Source: Bettongia penicillata ogilbyi
Taxonomy: Eukaryota; Chordata; Mammalia; Diprotodontia; Potoroidae
Assembly (NCBI GenBank): GCA_023548195.1
Contig: JAJHZJ010000496.1
Location: forward strand, 11,871,070 to 11,935,069
DNA length: 64,000 nt
Reading direction: 5' to 3'
Each line of letters begins with the position of its first letter. Position 1 is the stretch's first letter. Both the position numbers and the translations under genes were made by a program. Under the pieces are notes generated by a model, which was given only the letters and a program-made list of their open reading frames with translations, ran no database searches and was not told the DNA's origin. This document shows positions 22,976-34,580 of the stretch, in pieces.

Positions 22976-24419
22976 TGAATGAACTAATGAGTGGGTGAAG
23001 GAATGAATTAATGATTGAACGGGAACGATGAATGACTTACTAAAAGATCATATGAGAAAATAAAGCTGTAGTCCTTCAATTCCTGGACCTCTGCTCAGTC
23101 CAAAGACCTCCTCTAATATACTCAAGGTTTCTGGTTTTTCTCATTTTCCTTTTGTTCCCATGTGACTCTCATGGCAGGAGTCTTCCTAAGCCCTTGTGAA
23201 ATAATACTCTATCTCTAAGGTTTTGATTTACCTTAGTCCTTTCCTACTTTTTCCCTCATGGGGAAAACTGAGCTACTAATCCCTCATCCTCAGACTTAAT
23301 GGGATGCTTGCTGTCTTTTTCTTCCTCTCTCATACCTCTCTATTATGCATGCTGGTGTCCTATTGCATATGGATTGGTTCCAGGTCACTGGCCAGCAAAC
23401 CTGTACTCCTGGGTTCCAGAGTGATATTTCATTCCCAGACTTCACTGTCTGTTGAGCAAGTGTGTTATTTGTGTGGGCACAGAAAAGGAATAAATATAAA
23501 TTCCACAGAACTTTCACCTGGGAATTTTTATATGCTTGCAAGGAAACCGTATCATTAGACCCGTTTTACAAGTCGATGAGTGAGGACAGTAAACTGTATG
23601 TGTCCAAAATGTTGAAATGAAGAGGCGCTGCACTGGGAATAACCCCCCAGATCCTATTCTCCTAATTAAAATCCAGGCTTCCTCAGTCCAAAGTCACACA
23701 GTTAGAGTTGTTACTGCAGTAGTTTCCCCTATTCACTTCATCAGCCATGGCTGACAACAAGGAGAGGAGGGAGGAACAGAGAAACTTAGCCTTATCTCTT
23801 CCAGCTGTGTGTACCTCTGTGCAGCGATGGGTGGGAGTAGGGGGTGAGGGTGGAGGAAGGGGGTGAAGAGGTAGGAGGTGAAGAGGAACGGGGAACACAA
23901 GGTCTAATGGAGAGTGCTTGTTCCAGGAAAAGAAATACTCTTCAGCAAAAGTTCACAGATTTTATGGAACTTCTCACTGCTTTGTGAATACTTGCACCCA
24001 ATTTTTAAAAATAAATTTGCATTGATCACTTTTGTTTTTATATCACCCAGGCAACAATACCTTTAAACAAATAAAAGGAAGCAAAGAAAGCAGTTCAGCA
24101 AAACTAACCAAGCTATCAAAAAAGTCTGGCATTATATGTGTAATCCAAGTGTCTCAAAGACCCAGAGAAATTCATGATGGGAGTTGAAGTTCCATAGGTC
24201 AGAAAAGAAACTCTGCATTTTTAATCATGAGATTCTGCTTCAGAGATTCTGTTCCAACATCCAGAAATATATGTCTCTTCATTTACTTCTCCTTGTCCAC
24301 TTGAGTTACATATGCAATGTTCTGTACCCAATAGTACCCAGACCATTGCAAAGAGGTGGGGTGGGGAGGGTGCCTTCTCACATCTTCTCTTGGAGCCAAG
24401 ATTGATCATCATAATGTCT
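22976..24419. other. Unassigned DNA
   Basis: No gene or named repeat seen. A G-rich low-complexity stretch (ggtgggagtagggggtgagg) lies at about 23825-23895. Confidence 0.35.
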
Positions 24420-24890
24420 CAGTGTTCAGTTTCAATTGTTCTATTATTTTCTCTATTTACATTATTATAGTCATTGTGTATATCAATTTCTTGATCCCAT
24501 TTCCTTCCCTTTTGCATTAGGTCATATCTTCCCATGCTTCTCTTTATTCATCCTATTCATCAATTCTTGCAATAACAGAAATATTCCATTACTTGACTTA
24601 CCACAATTTGTTTAGCCATTCACCCATTAATGGACACCTGCTTTGTTTACAGTTCTTTGGAACTACATGAAAAAGCCATTATAATTTGTTTTATATGGGG
24701 CCTTTCTTTCTGTCATTGACATTCTTGGATATATGCCTTTCAGTGGTATAACTCAAGTATAATTCCAATTTGTTTTCCAGAATGATTGGACCGATTCAAA
24801 ATACTGATGGTGCATTAATCTGCCTGACTTTCCACAAACTCTCCATCATTAACTATTCCCTATATTTTAACAACCTCACCAATTTCCTGA
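24420..24890 (-). repeat. L1 3' part, old and diverged
   Basis: Contains tttagccattcacccattaa, ttccagaatgattggaccga and ctccatcattaactattccc, matching the L1 copy at 47.3-48.4 kb at lower similarity. Confidence 0.75.
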
Positions 24891-25224
24891 GTTTGAGATC
24901 CAATTTTATTATTTGAGATTTGCAAGGGATGCAGAGATCATTGTGGGGAGAAGGCAGAGCAGACATTTTATTATTATAAATCAGGGTTGTTACAAATGCT
25001 TAATTTTCATTTTCTTTGGACTCTTTCCAGAAAATATTATATTCTTCCCACAGGACCAATTTTATCTGCAGGTAAAGTTGGCTACAGCCTGGGTAAAGTC
25101 ATTTCTTGGGCACCAAAAAGGCAAGATGCCCACCCTCATCTCCATAATACCTCCCTTTTTTACATGAAGGACACAGCTTCTACTTCACCACCAAAAACAA
25201 AGCTTAAGATTAAGAAGCTATATA
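24891..25224. other. Unassigned DNA
   Basis: Chance frames of 80-100 codons are present. No protein is recognised. Confidence 0.3.
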
Positions 25225-25410
25225 GTATAGCGGCTAAAGTGCTGAACTTGGAGAAAGAAGAGCAGGTTCAAATCTTATCTCTGACACTAATTGAGTGACT
25301 GTGGACAAGTTACTTCACTGTTTGAGTCTCCTTTCCTCCTCTGTAAAAAGGATGAGATGACTTCTATATTTCCTTCTAGCTCTAAGTCTATGATTTCATA
25401 ATCCCTGAAA
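25225..25410 (+). repeat. Old tRNA-derived SINE with CR1-like tail
   Basis: Contains gcaggttcaaatcttatctc, gtggacaagttacttcactg and ttccttctagctctaagtct. Confidence 0.75.
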
Positions 25411-25959
25411 AAGGTGACAGTCACTTAAATTAGAACTAAGGAGTAAATAGTTCATGTATGAGTTTACCAGCAATAAAGTAGATGATCTAGAGATCCCAGC
25501 AGGATGGAGGGGGAAAGAGACTGTTGACCATGGTGGGCTAGGACTGAGCTGAACAGGGAAGACAGTATGGGCGAAGTTAGCAGGAAAAAAGAGTGTTGGC
25601 AGAGACTATGTATCATAGGGACTTGGGATCAGAATTTGGAGTTTGGCAGAACCAGTTGACTGGAGTTATTAAGGAGACTTTGGTTGTAGCTTCCCCAGAC
25701 TCCAAACACTGTGGAGCTACTGGTGAGTTGAAAGGGACCTCTGCTTAGGTATCTAGATCAGCAAATAGACTCCCCAGAAAGTCAGAAAGAACTCAAAGTC
25801 GTGCTCACACTGAAATCATTCACATGTCAGGAGATGAGATGCATCCCAATAAGACTTTACATAAGGATTGAGTCCTTGGTTTTCAGTCTCTGCTGGATAC
25901 TATTGGGAACCTCTGACTCTGCTGCCTCTGACTACCTTTTTGGTGGTCCCTATTTTAAT
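25411..25959. other. Unassigned DNA
   Basis: Nothing recognised. Confidence 0.35.
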
Positions 25960-26110
25960 TGATCCATCAACAAATATGTGCCAGATACTTTGCTAGCTAT
26001 TAGGAATACAATTATAAAGAATGAAGCAATCCTTACTCACAATAAGCTTACATTCTAATGAACAAGGCAACAAATACATAATATATCTATGTCAGGAAAA
26101 TAGTTATGAA
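25960..26110 (-). repeat. L2 3'-end fragment
   Basis: Contains aacaaatatgtgccagatac and ataagcttacattctaatg. Confidence 0.65.
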
Positions 26111-26219
26111 AATTTGTTGTTGAATTGATGGTACATAGTATTGCCTCCTTTGCCCTAAGACCATGAAGCCACTAGGTTCAATGAGATCCTGTGATCTCTG
26201 AAGGAAAGGTTCCCAGTTA

Positions 26220-26950
26220 TCATGGATGTTACTCTAAATGTGAGTTTATGGCAATCCAAACTGGACAAATTTACATTCTTCAATATCATTCGTAACCTTC
26301 TGCTTCTCTTCATTTGCACACTCCCCATATCTTTCTTAAATCTGTCAGGTACTACTGCCTTTATGGAGTTTTTCCTGTACTCCCAGCTAAAAGTGTTCTA
26401 TGTCTCAAATTATCCTGGACGATTTGGAGTCTCTCCTTGCCCCTATCACTTTTTATTTTACCAACAAGATTTATTAATTCCACCATGCCTCAGTTACCTT
26501 CTTACTCTGGAAGATCTTTTGGACCTGTACTCCGGTTTCTTACTGGTGAGTTTCTCCCAGAGCCTCCAGTGTGAGGAAGTACCAGGTCAGCCATCCTCAG
26601 TCCTCTCTTGACAGCTGCTGACTCTCTCTCTGAACTGTCCTTCCCCTACCCTCAACCTTTTCAGCTCTCTTTTATACGTTGCTTCTCCCATTAGAATATA
26701 AACTCCTTGAGGGTAAGAACTATATTTTTCCTTGTATCTGTATTCCCAGCCTGCCACTTAGAAACAACTTACTAACATGTGTTGATTTAGATTCTGCTTT
26801 CCATCTTATTTATTTGTAGGTATGTCATATCCCTCTTCTCCCTCTTTGAGGATGGAAACTGTTTGAATTTTTAATCTTTGTCTATTCAATGTCTCTCTAG
26901 CATCACCTGCTGCCTAATGAATGTTTATTGAATGGCCAACCTTTGCTACT
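26220..26950 (+). repeat. L2 LINE, 3' parts of one or two copies
   Basis: Two L2-type ends follow each other: atataaactccttgagggta near 26695, and gaggatggaaactgtttgaa with gaatgtttattgaatggcc near 26850-26935. The upstream pyrimidine-rich part is probably L2 as well. Confidence 0.6.
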
Positions 26951-27269
26951 TCTGTCTGAAGCCTAGCCTGCCTGAAAAAATTGTGAGGGTGAGTTCTGAA
27001 GAACACTGTTTCTGCTTCCAAGCTTCTGTTCCAAGAAACTTGCACACAAAAGACTGACCACCAGAAGATGATTGTTCATCCACAAAGATTCATGAAATCA
27101 AACCAAGGAGTGGAGAGGTTGCAATCTGCCCTATGGAGAGAATACACACACTAAGAAAGTCAGAAATCTTTTGAAGACTGTAGGACAACATACAGTATGA
27201 GATTCATCCTCCTAATCCTTGAAAGCCTGAGTAAAGCCTAGGCTGGCAACAGAGAACAGTAATAATGAT
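26951..27269. other. Unassigned DNA
   Basis: Nothing recognised. Confidence 0.3.
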
Positions 27270-27360
27270 AATAAGGTTATATACTATATAACAACCTTAT
27301 ATATAATATAACGTATGATACATAATATAATATATTATATATTATAACAGCTTTATTACT
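27270..27360. repeat. AT-rich, partly self-complementary tract
   Basis: aaggttatatactatataac is followed by aaccttatatataatataac and further ATA repeats. Several short inverted repeats overlap. Confidence 0.6.
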
Positions 27361-28074
27361 AACACAGGTTAATATTAATATAGTACCTGGGTTACTCTCA
27401 CACATGAGTCCCCACACAGGTACCAGATTCCAAGCACTTTGTGTGATCAACCACCCAAAACCATAGCTCACTATGGTTTTCATAACCCTCACTATTGTGT
27501 TTACCTTGACTGGACCAGTAGAATACATTATTTCCAAGCACATCAATCAATAGCATTTATGAGGTACTTGTACTGGGCTACCAAAGACATTTAATCTGAC
27601 AGCAGAGCAACAGAAGTGATAATGAGGTTTCATGAGCATGAGTGAGTTCCATTGTAGATGGGACTTGTGTTCAGGTGGCCCATCCAGACTCCCAAAGATC
27701 ACCATACCATTAGGGAGGGCATGTAAGTGTGGACTATAAGTAGCACAATACACAAATTTACAGCCACATAACTTATACAGACAACATGTATGGATGGCCA
27801 GGTAACAGAAATAGATGAGAAAACTCAAGCCTCTGACACTGTAGAGCCACTGTTGTTCTTTGATGCTGACATCACTTTACCCTTTACTCTTCCTTCTGGG
27901 AACCTCCTCAGAGATTGGCAGTTGCAATATAACTTTTTCTCTTTACAGTTTTTTTTTAATATTCCAGAGTTATCTTTAGTTCTATTGTGATCAAGACCCT
28001 AGACAATCACACCCAGTCAATCAAGTAGAGAACCATGTAAGCATTTTAAGTCTAGTATATCTTCATAATTCCTT
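27361..28074. other. Unassigned DNA
   Basis: No gene or named repeat recognised. Frames of about 90 codons on the - strand look like chance. Confidence 0.3.
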
Positions 28075-28325
28075 TTCTTCCTGGAGTCAGGAAGACCAGA
28101 GTTAAAAATATACCTCAGATACATACTGGCTATGTGACCCTCGGCAAGTTATATAACTTGTGTCTGTCTTATTTTCCTCACCTAAAATAGGTCTAATAAT
28201 AGCACTATGTGACTTATCTCTCAGGGTCATTGTGAAGATCAACTGACACAATATTTGGAAAACACTTAGCACGGTATCTGACACATAGTAAGCACTTAAT
28301 AAATGCTTGCTTCTTTCCTTTTCTC
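28075..28325 (+). repeat. MIR-like CORE-SINE, near full length
   Basis: Contains cctggagtcaggaagaccag, gtcattgtgaagatcaactg and agtaagcacttaataaatgc. Confidence 0.85.
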
Positions 28326-28364
28326 CCATTGATATTTAGAAAAATTTAATGGAAACATCAATAA

Positions 28365-28570
28365 TACATGTAGTAATACCTCGCATTTACCTAGTACTTG
28401 CAGGTTTCCACAAGGCTTCACAAATATTTTTTTCACTTTATCCTCACAAAAAAACCCTAGAAAGGAGATGCCATTATTATCATTTTAGAAATGATGAAAC
28501 TGAAGCAGATTAAATGACTCACCCATGGTTACATAGATACTAAGTATGTAAGGTTGGATCTAGCTGCCTT
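28365..28570 (-). repeat. MIR-like CORE-SINE
   Basis: Contains cacaaggcttcacaaatatt, ccattattatcattttagaa and gactcacccatggttacata. It faces the previous SINE across about 40 bases. Confidence 0.75.
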
Positions 28571-29639
28571 TTTCCAAATTATGGTGCAAAATTCCTTTTA
28601 AGTTTTATCATATCCTTGGTTCTCTCCCCTCACCCTTCAAATCATCCTGACCCTCCAATTAGTAAAACTTAAAATGATCTGGGTGGAGTTGGGGTCAGAA
28701 GATTTCCCTATTCTTCTAAAAAATACACCCAAAATGTCTCCTGTTACCATGCAAATGAACTCAAAAACTAGACTAAAAGGAGCTATATGGAGCTGGTAAA
28801 CTTTGCCCTATTTCCCCATAGCAACCAAAATTGTGTACTGCCTACATAAACAGATTGGCTTAATGATATTAGTGTGAGGTAGTAATTTAAAAGCATGAAA
28901 TCAAAAGTTTTGTTAACATCCTTCACGAACTGAGAAAAACCGAGCTCAGGAAAACACCAATACTTCACATAAGCTCACCCAGCATGGCAGCAGAGGAAGT
29001 ACGAAGACGGCTCAAATTGTGTCCCTTGACATCCTTGTTCCTTGGCCAGCCAACTAGCCAAGCTTGATACACCTCTTGCCGTCATAATGTACCTTTCAAG
29101 AATTCCTCTAACAAAAGTCACTTCATGGCCCCTATGGCTAGACATTTGTTTAGTTCTCCACACCATGTGGATCACCATAGGTTTGTTTTTTCTCTCACTC
29201 TTCAAGAAATCTTGCAGTTTCTTCCCATGGATACTTCAAGAACTTATACAATTCTCTGTCCCCCAAACTCCTCAATCTTTGTTCCATAGGAAATAAAAAG
29301 AGAAGGAAGGAAGAACACATTTCAAAGCACATCATTCAAGGAAGGAAGGAAAAAAGAAACAAAGAGCAAATGAAAGAGAAAGTAAGAAACAGAGAGAGAA
29401 AAGAGAAGAGAAAGTTAATGAAGCATACGAGATGTCAAATACAACGATGATAAGGAGGATGCTAATTATGAGAAAGAATAGGAGAATCCTTTGTGACCCT
29501 GCCTCCTTTCACACAATACAAATATTCCTCACTGGGCTCTAAAACATTCATTTTAGAACCCTGAGACCACATGTCAAAGTTCTCACTATCTATCAATTAG
29601 AGCCATCCCAAAGTAGAATAGACAGATTCCCGAGGTAAG
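28571..29639. other. Unassigned DNA with a purine-rich tract at 29290-29420
   Basis: The tract consists of aaggaagg and gagaaag runs. No exon is recognised in the rest. Confidence 0.4.
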
Positions 29640-29745
29640 TCATTCAACGAGCATATATTAAGTGCTTATTCTGTGTCGGGCATTGTGCTAAGCACTGGAA
29701 AATAAAAACCAAAATCCTCTAAAGGAACTCACATTCTAATGAGGA
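29640..29745 (-). repeat. L2 3'-end fragment
   Basis: Contains gggcattgtgctaagcactg and aaaggaactcacattctaat. Confidence 0.75.
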
Positions 29746-29900
29746 TGCAATAGCTTCCCCCTCACTGGAAGTCCTGAAGCAAAAAACAGAATGAACCACT
29801 TGGTGAGTATGCTGTAGAGAGATATTGAATCTGGTATGGGTTAGACTTGGTGCATCTAAAGAGCTTTTCACTTCTGGGAGTCTGTGATATTTCACAGTCA
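29746..29900 (+). repeat. L3/CR1-like LINE 3' end
   Basis: Contains ccctcactggaagtcctgaa and cttttcacttctgggagtct. Confidence 0.65.
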
Positions 29901-30239
29901 ATGTGATTTCAATGATATTTATTGTCTGCCTTCCAATAAATTCAAATAGCACACAGCTGATCATGATATCATTAAGAGGGATGTAAATAACTAAGAACAT
30001 ATGCTGAAGAAATTGCTTGGTATCAATTTTCCAGCCCACTACTCTGCCTCCTTACCTTCTCTATATGCACAAACTCTGGGTGCAGAGTGGAGGGATATCC
30101 AGAGCACAGGCACATCCATTTACACAAAGGAGAACAGAGTAGATTGCTGCTTCTTCTGCGTTCCATCTCAGGGAATTCTCAACAATAACATGACATTAGC
30201 TCCTACCCATACCCAGAACTGCAACTAGAAAAATCATCA
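29901..30239. other. Unassigned DNA
   Basis: Nothing recognised. Confidence 0.3.
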
Positions 30240-30470
30240 CAACTTTTTTTAATGATTCATTTTATTTTTAATTTATGGAGTAAATAAGCATTTCCACAAC
30301 ATAGTATAATTTGGAAAAATATGATTGCACATGAGACTGCAAAGCAATTATTTACAACTTGCCACTCTTTTTAAATATATACTAAAATTATCATGTAAGT
30401 TTCTTTTTTCCTTCTTTTCCTTCCCTCCCTCCCCACCCCACCCCAAACCTAGAGATGGATCATCACAATC
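30240..30470 (-). repeat. L1 3'-end region
   Basis: Contains ataagcatttccacaacata, atgattgcacatgagactgc and a C/T-rich stretch, a pattern I associate with reverse-strand marsupial L1 copies. Confidence 0.6.
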
Positions 30471-30474
30471 TTGA

Positions 30475-30625
30475 AAGAATCACTACTGGAGAGTTAGAGA
30501 TAAAGAGATCTTAAAGTTCATCTAGTCCCATTTCCTCATTTTATAGATGAAGAAAATGAGAGCCCAAGAAAGTAAATGACTTGTCTAAAACCCATATAGA
30601 TAATTAGTGACAAAATCAGAATCAA
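30475..30625 (-). repeat. Old tRNA-derived SINE with CR1-like tail
   Basis: Contains ttaaagttcatctagtccca and ttttatagatgaagaaaatg. Confidence 0.7.
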
Positions 30626-30795
30626 AGGAGGGGGACAGAGATGGAGAGACAGAGACATAGAGACAGATAGAAACATAGATGGGGGGAAGGAGAGAGAAAA
30701 GGAGGAGAGGGAGAAAGAAAGGGATATGAAGATAAAAGAGAAAAAGGAAGGAAAGAAAGAAGGAAGAATTAAAGAGAAGAGGGGGAAGGAGATGG
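30626..30795. repeat. Purine-rich low-complexity tract
   Basis: Runs such as ggggacagagatggagagac and gaaggaaagaaagaaggaag. Confidence 0.85.
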
Positions 30796-31504
30796 AAAAA
30801 CTTTCAGGGTATTTTTCTCTGAAATGGAAAGTTATACTTTGTTGAGAACAAATTGATGTGAATCCCAAAGGAAGGAAATCATCTTGGAATTCTATACCTG
30901 GAAAGACTGCAGATTGCTTAGATGTTCAAGCCCTGAGACATTTAAGACTTCATGACCAAACAGGGTGAAACTTAAGTAGTTTACATCCACAGGGTGGTAG
31001 TTATAGTCTTAGAGGTGCTGATGAGACAGAGTGAAGATGGCAGATACTTAATCATCCCATCTCGTCTAAGTTAAGACAGTAGACAATTTATTTTTAACTC
31101 TGCTTTTTTACCTTCTCTCTCCTTATCATACCTGTGTATTCAGTTGGAAAATTGCTTGCCTAAGCAAAGTGTACATTAACATCTCACAAGTTTTCCCGTT
31201 GCTTCTGTTAATTCCTCTATAGAAATGAGCAAGTCTCCAAAATTAGCCAGTACCAAACCGTCCATAAGGTAAGCTGACTGCTTTGGAGTAATGGCTGGAG
31301 GGAAGAAGACAACCTTCTACTTCTTTTCCATGTCTATACAGGCTTGAAGATGAAGGATGCATCTATTTATGTACAGATAAATTCTATTATAACTAAGGCT
31401 TAGGAATTCTCCACATTCTAATTGAGGTCCTGCTATGGAAGTATGATGGACTGAACACCGGCTAGGCCTAGGAAATAGACAATATTACCAACTGGAAAGC
31501 AAGT
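30796..31504. other. Unassigned DNA
   Basis: Nothing recognised. Confidence 0.35.
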
Positions 31505-31680
31505 AGGGATTGGGATCAAGATGAACCAGGTCTGGATACTGTCTCTCATATTTATTAGCTGTTTGATATTAGTCATGTCAATTTACCTCTCTTTATCTCA
31601 GTTTCCTCTTATGTAAAATTAGGAGATTAGAGTCAATGACTTCTTGCCTTCCTTTCGACTATAATCCTATGATTAATTAG
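31505..31680 (+). repeat. Old tRNA-derived SINE with CR1-like tail
   Basis: Contains tctcagtttcctcttatgta and cctttcgactataatcctat. Confidence 0.7.
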
Positions 31681-31840
31681 CAAGTTATTGCAACTCTCTG
31701 GGCCTTAAGTCTCCTCATCATAAATTATAATAACTATCTCACAGGGTGATGGTGAAGCTCAAAAACGATAATGTACGGAATAAACTTTGCAAACATTAAA
31801 GTATTATACAAGTATAACTTATTGCTATTTGCTGTAAAAT
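31681..31840 (+). repeat. MIR-like CORE-SINE, 3' part
   Basis: Contains aactatctcacagggtgatg and ttgcaaacattaaagtatta. Confidence 0.7.
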
Positions 31841-31984
31841 TTTGTGTTATGGTACCATCCTGGAAGTACCTCAAGATGTGATTTTGCAATGGCCTCAAAT
31901 TCTATCAAACACATTCTCTTGTTGGGTCTCTGATACTGGGGGGAAAAAGGGGTGTAAAATGAATTCTGGGATCATGAGACTCTA

Positions 31985-32160
31985 AGCCAGAGGAAGTTTC
32001 AATTCATAATCTTCTACTTTTACCCCATTTTACAGATGAGGAAACTGAGGTTCAAAGAGTTTAAGTGATTGTCCAAGATCACAGAACCAGTAAGCAACAG
32101 AGGCATGACTCAAGTCACATCATCTGTCTGTCTCCACATCAAATGTTCTTATTACTCCAC
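31985..32160 (-). repeat. tRNA-derived SINE
   Basis: Contains ccattttacagatgaggaaa and gattgtccaagatcacagaa. Confidence 0.75.
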
Positions 32161-32279
32161 ATGACTTCATGCTCATGCTGCTGCTATGAGAATTTTTCTG
32201 TAACTAAGCTGTGAATTCTAAGGCGTTAATATGGCTGGGTGCTAACTTCAAGCATCACTCTGCATGTGTCATGTATGGC

Positions 32280-32440
32280 ATTATTGTTTTCCTATTTTCT
32301 CCCTCTTTAGAATTGAGTTCTTTGAGGGCAGGGATAATTTTGGCCTTTCTTTGTATGCTCATCACATTTCACAGGTTCTTATATACACACACATATGCAT
32401 ACACATTATATCCATACGGATATATGTGTGTATGTGTAGA
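32280..32440 (+). repeat. L2 3' end with AT/GT-rich tail
   Basis: Contains ttgagttctttgagggcagg and ctttctttgtatgctcatca, then acacacatatgcatacacat. Confidence 0.7.
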
Positions 32441-32799
32441 TGAGCGGATAAATGGGTAATTTTCTACTGCACAACAGTCAACTCATGAATACACTATGAG
32501 AATACCTGACTTTGTGAGATGGCCAGAAAGACATCCAGTTCCTAGCAAATGTCACTCTTTTTCCTACCAAACTATAAAGGAAAATAAACAAAATGTTCAT
32601 TTTTAATAATGGTATCTAAACCTATAAACCAGTGACAGGCAAGAACTGAGTCATCTTCTGGGGGTTGGGAAGCAGGAGCTTATTCACCCAGATGTCTGCA
32701 TCAAAAGCTCAGTTTCATGAGGTCAGCTCATGACTCATCCTCACTTAGCATCCCTCCTACTGGGGCTTGTCCCCAGGATTTCAGTGGAAATGATGTATG
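32441..32799. other. Unassigned DNA
   Basis: Nothing recognised. Confidence 0.3.
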
Positions 32800-32944
32800 G
32801 TCAATCAACACAGATTATCTTAAACTTCGTGTGCAATGTTTCATGTTGTTTCCCCCTTTGCCTATCTCAGAGCTTAACAGAGTGCCTGAAATATAGTAGG
32901 AGCTTAATATTGATTGATATTAATGTTTATTGATAAATTGATTG
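32800..32944 (+). repeat. L2 3' end
   Basis: Contains cagagcttaacagagtgcct and tagtaggagcttaatattga. Confidence 0.7.
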
Positions 32945-33165
32945 ACTGTGGCACAGTGCAGATAGTGTTGGATTTAGATGGTCATGGAGGCAAATATTGG
33001 CTCTGCCATATGCCACCTATGTAACCTTGGGTAGGTTTGCTAATGTCCCTGGACCTCAGTTTTCTCATCTATAAAATGAAGATAATAACACTTACCATTA
33101 CCTGCTTCATAGGATCTATTGGATTCATCAGACTGCCACAGGGGCCCATGACATAAAAAAATGTT
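32945..33165 (+). repeat. MIR-like CORE-SINE
   Basis: Contains atgtaaccttgggtaggttt and agttttctcatctataaaat. Confidence 0.75.
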
Positions 33166-33419
33166 AAGAACCTTTGTGTAATATAAGGGGGGAAGAAGGG
33201 CAATGTAGTTCATACCTATGTTTTCATCAGTGTAAAGATATCCCAGCATGTAAACTCCACTAATGCAGTTTTGCAATGTATTTGTCATTAATAATCTTGG
33301 AAAGCTTCCCTGAAAGGTTGTATCTTGGCAACAGTCACAGAGTTGGTATGCATCAAAGGTAGAACTTCAAACTACTTTTCCTTTCTCAAAGGTCATATTC
33401 CAATACACTACTCTGTCAC
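33166..33419. other. Unassigned DNA
   Basis: Nothing recognised. Confidence 0.3.
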
Positions 33420-33515
33420 AGGGTGTGTGTATGCATATGTACATGTATTTACATATTTGTATATGCATATATGTATGTGCATATATGCATATGCATACAA
33501 ATTCATGTGTAATAT
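33420..33515. repeat. Alternating purine-pyrimidine repeat (TG/CA/TA)
   Basis: gtatgcatatgtacatgtat and similar text, partly self-complementary. Confidence 0.8.
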
Positions 33516-34359
33516 AATTGTGTGGATGTTGCTTATCTAATATAGATATGTGTAGCCCATAAATGGCAGAGATGGATGTTTGATCTAGGATGTGGACCAT
33601 CCTGTCTCCAAGGAAGATTGCAATTTTTGTCTTCATGAGGAGCAAAAACCAAGGCTAAATATTTGTTCATTCACTCTCCTATCTTCAAGAGGGGTTAGAA
33701 TCATAGCTATCTGCGACACATCAAATATTGGTAATCTAGGGTATAATTCTTCTGGGATTCAGGATAAATGCCATTTTCCCTGATCAACTTGAAGCAGAAG
33801 GCAACAGATTACTCTCACCAGTTTAGCTCATTTCCACCAAACACAATACAATCTCAGAGAATGACCCAAGTAATTTTATCCAAACAAATGGTAAATAGAA
33901 ATAAGTCATACAGAATACACAAAAGTGAATAGGTTCTTCAATTTGGGAATGAGATTTTTTCTCAGTTTGACCAAGGGGGAAAATGATCTCACTTGGCAAA
34001 TCTGTGCTTAGCATTCTCTAAGGTTTCCGGCAGTCAAGGTCAAGGGACATGTGGGGGACCAGCTTCCCCACATATCTGCAGCTATAGGGAGATCTCTCAT
34101 TGACCATTCAATAATTCACTTCCTCTCCTTCCATCTCTTTTGAACTATTTCTCCATTTCTTTCCAGTATCTCTGAATTTAAAATTTCTGCCAAATTATTC
34201 AAGTACACGGCATCAGGTCTCTCACACAATCAGGAATCCCAACTCACAGGTGACAATCCTGTCATTTAGAGAAGCACCCACCCTTGGTGGAAGAGGGGCA
34301 TGGGAAAAAGACTACAGATATATGAAAGGTACACTGCATATGTCACTTTGATTACTACA
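33516..34359. other. Unassigned DNA
   Basis: Nothing recognised. Confidence 0.35.
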
Positions 34360-34580
34360 GAATCATAGAATTGAAAGTGACCTGAGAGCTCATTCTAACC
34401 TATCATTTCACCTAGGGCAAGAAACTCTAGAATGTCTCTGACAGATAGTCCTTCAGTCACTGTTCAAAATCTTTCAGTAAGGAGAAGTTCACTGCTTTGT
34501 GAGCAACTTGTTCCTTTGTAAGATAGTTCTAATTACCAGATGGTTTCCTTATATAACCCATTTTTACTTGCTTTGAAATT
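34360..34580 (-). repeat. L3/CR1-like LINE 3' end
   Basis: Contains agaatcatagaattgaaagt and agaagttcactgctttgtga, the reverse-strand CR1 order. Confidence 0.7.

Noticed and set aside
23296..23558. Frames of 81 and 84 codons open on both strands
   Set aside because: No recognisable product and no sign of exon structure; a chance result.
26222..26611. 129-codon + strand frame rich in hydrophobic residues
   Set aside because: It lies in L2-like pyrimidine-rich sequence, where such Leu/Ser-rich frames arise easily.
30536..30868. 110-codon Ser/Phe/Leu-rich - strand frame
   Set aside because: It is a translation of a purine-rich low-complexity tract.
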